Source of the DNA: Leadbetterella sp.
Lineage (GTDB): Bacteria > Bacteroidota > Bacteroidia > Cytophagales > Spirosomataceae
NCBI GenBank assembly: GCA_021740125.1
Contig: JAIPAJ010000018.1
Span: 1-33,235 of the forward strand
Direction: 5' to 3'
Length of the DNA: 33,235 nt
Shown here: positions 32,652-33,235 of the stretch, piece after piece
Layout of the letters: every line of letters begins with the position of its first letter
How positions within the stretch are numbered: the first letter of the stretch is position 1
The notes under the pieces: model-generated
What the model saw: only the letters and a program-made list of their open reading frames with translations
Databases searched by the model: none
Told to the model about the DNA's origin: nothing
Made by a program: the position numbers and the translations under genes

Positions 32652-33047
32652 TTAATTTTCTTTTTCTAATTGCGCATCAACAGCATCTTGATCTAACTTT
32701 TTCCAACTGCCCGTTGCTGCATCAATTACTACGGGAATTAATCCGCCCAACACATCTAAGATTACCCATCCTGCACCAACTTTCGAATTAATACTACGTC
32801 CAATAGTTTTATATCCAGCTTTCTTAAATTCTACCATATATTCTTGGTTAGGTTTTAAATTTAAGGTATAAGGTGTAGTACCCATTCGTATACCATTTAC
32901 ATATACATCGGCACCAGATGGTGTGGATGATGCGTATACATTTTGTTTCTTTGGTCCAAATAAGGTAGCACAGCCACTGGTGCTTACAAATACAGCTGCT
33001 AAACAAATGCTAGCAATAATTTTTCTAATGATTGAATGTTTTTTCAT
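32652..33047 (-). CDS. PEGA-domain lipoprotein
   Basis: 131 residues from ATG 33047, chosen over 33077 because the signal peptide then begins directly (MKKHSIIRK). Lipidated Cys26 (STSGC). A PEGA domain follows (about 34-80): SSTPSGADVYVNGIRMGTTP, then PYTLNLKPNQEYMVEF and KAGYK. The C-terminal part has a hydrophobic Gly-rich stretch (WVILDVLGGLIPVVIDA). PEGA domains are found on surface-exposed proteins and probably bind glycan or act as spacers. First gene of the right-hand minus-strand cassette. Confidence 0.85.
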   Translation of the reverse strand: MKKHSIIRKIIASICLAAVFVSTSGCATLFGPKKQNVYASSTPSGADVYVNGIRMGTTPYTLNLKPNQEYMVEFKKAGYKTIGRSINSKVGAGWVILDVLGGLIPVVIDAATGSWKKLDQDAVDAQLEKEN

Positions 33048-33059
33048 GTTTTTTGAGTT

Positions 33060-33235
33060 GATTTTTACAATGTTCAACTAACAGATTGACAACTAAGGTG
33101 AATGACTTTCAGTTATAAATAGATTGACTCAAACTGTCGAACAAATTGCGTGATATCGTGTGAAGTCACATTTATTCACCTAATTTTGTTTCGTGATACC
33201 ACTTAATAGTAAGAAATTGCCCTAGGTGATAATAA
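33060..33235. promoter_or_regulatory. Divergent regulatory region with operator site 3
   Basis: GTGAA 33160-33164 and TTCAC 33175-33179 around 10 bp. The whole region resembles 5870-6040: TTGACTCAA, a CTGTCGAA block, the palindrome, then TTTTG-N18-TAnnAAGAAATTGC reading rightward. A leftward -7-like TATTTATA drives the PEGA gene. By analogy with 6068 a rightward gene, perhaps a WYL regulator, should begin just beyond the window. Confidence 0.5.

Overview
The window comes from a Bacteroidota chromosome carrying an integrated genomic island. The evidence for the phylum is: promoters of the TTG-N19/20-TAnnTTTG type, AT-rich intergenic DNA with few Shine-Dalgarno sites, many small lipoproteins and signal-peptide proteins, and an Arm-DBD/SAM-like tyrosine recombinase of the kind usual in that phylum. 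I cannot name a genus.

Layout. (1) 1-1242 is backbone: the 3' part of prfA, then tRNA-Lys(TTT) and tRNA-Asp(GTC) behind a strong promoter. (2) 1228-31259 is the island. It starts in the 3' end of tRNA-Asp (attL) and ends at a 37-bp near-perfect direct repeat (attR), next to a leftward tyrosine recombinase and an excisionase-type HTH gene. A tandem GGGGACA repeat lies just inside both ends. (3) 31260-33235 is backbone again: the original tRNA-Asp terminator, then a nuclease-lipoprotein / lipoprotein / PEGA cassette on the minus strand.

Island cargo from left to right: an HNH / coiled-coil / DUF4407 membrane operon; small secreted proteins and a lipoprotein nuclease 94% identical to the one outside attR; a frameshifted WYL regulator; two paralogous structured RNA elements, each directly upstream of a small gene of unknown function; a Cas4-like/DEDD nuclease (DUF2779) and an M23 peptidase; then a defence block of McrBC, a GHKL-ATPase three-gene set of unclear function, a C5 cytosine methyltransferase and an HpaII-family restriction enzyme. 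After that come a leftward group of envelope or secreted proteins, a rightward group (TPR protein, MORN-repeat serine protease and small unknowns), and the integration module.

Connections. A GTGAA-N10-TTCAC palindrome occurs upstream of the WYL gene, upstream of the TPR/protease operon and at the right edge of the window, which suggests one regulon spanning the island and its flank. The best candidates for something undescribed are the twin structured RNAs at 7221-7348 and 7640-7751, and the GHKL ATPase / 259-aa / 471-aa set coupled to a type II restriction-modification pair. All statements rest on reading the sequence; no database search was run.
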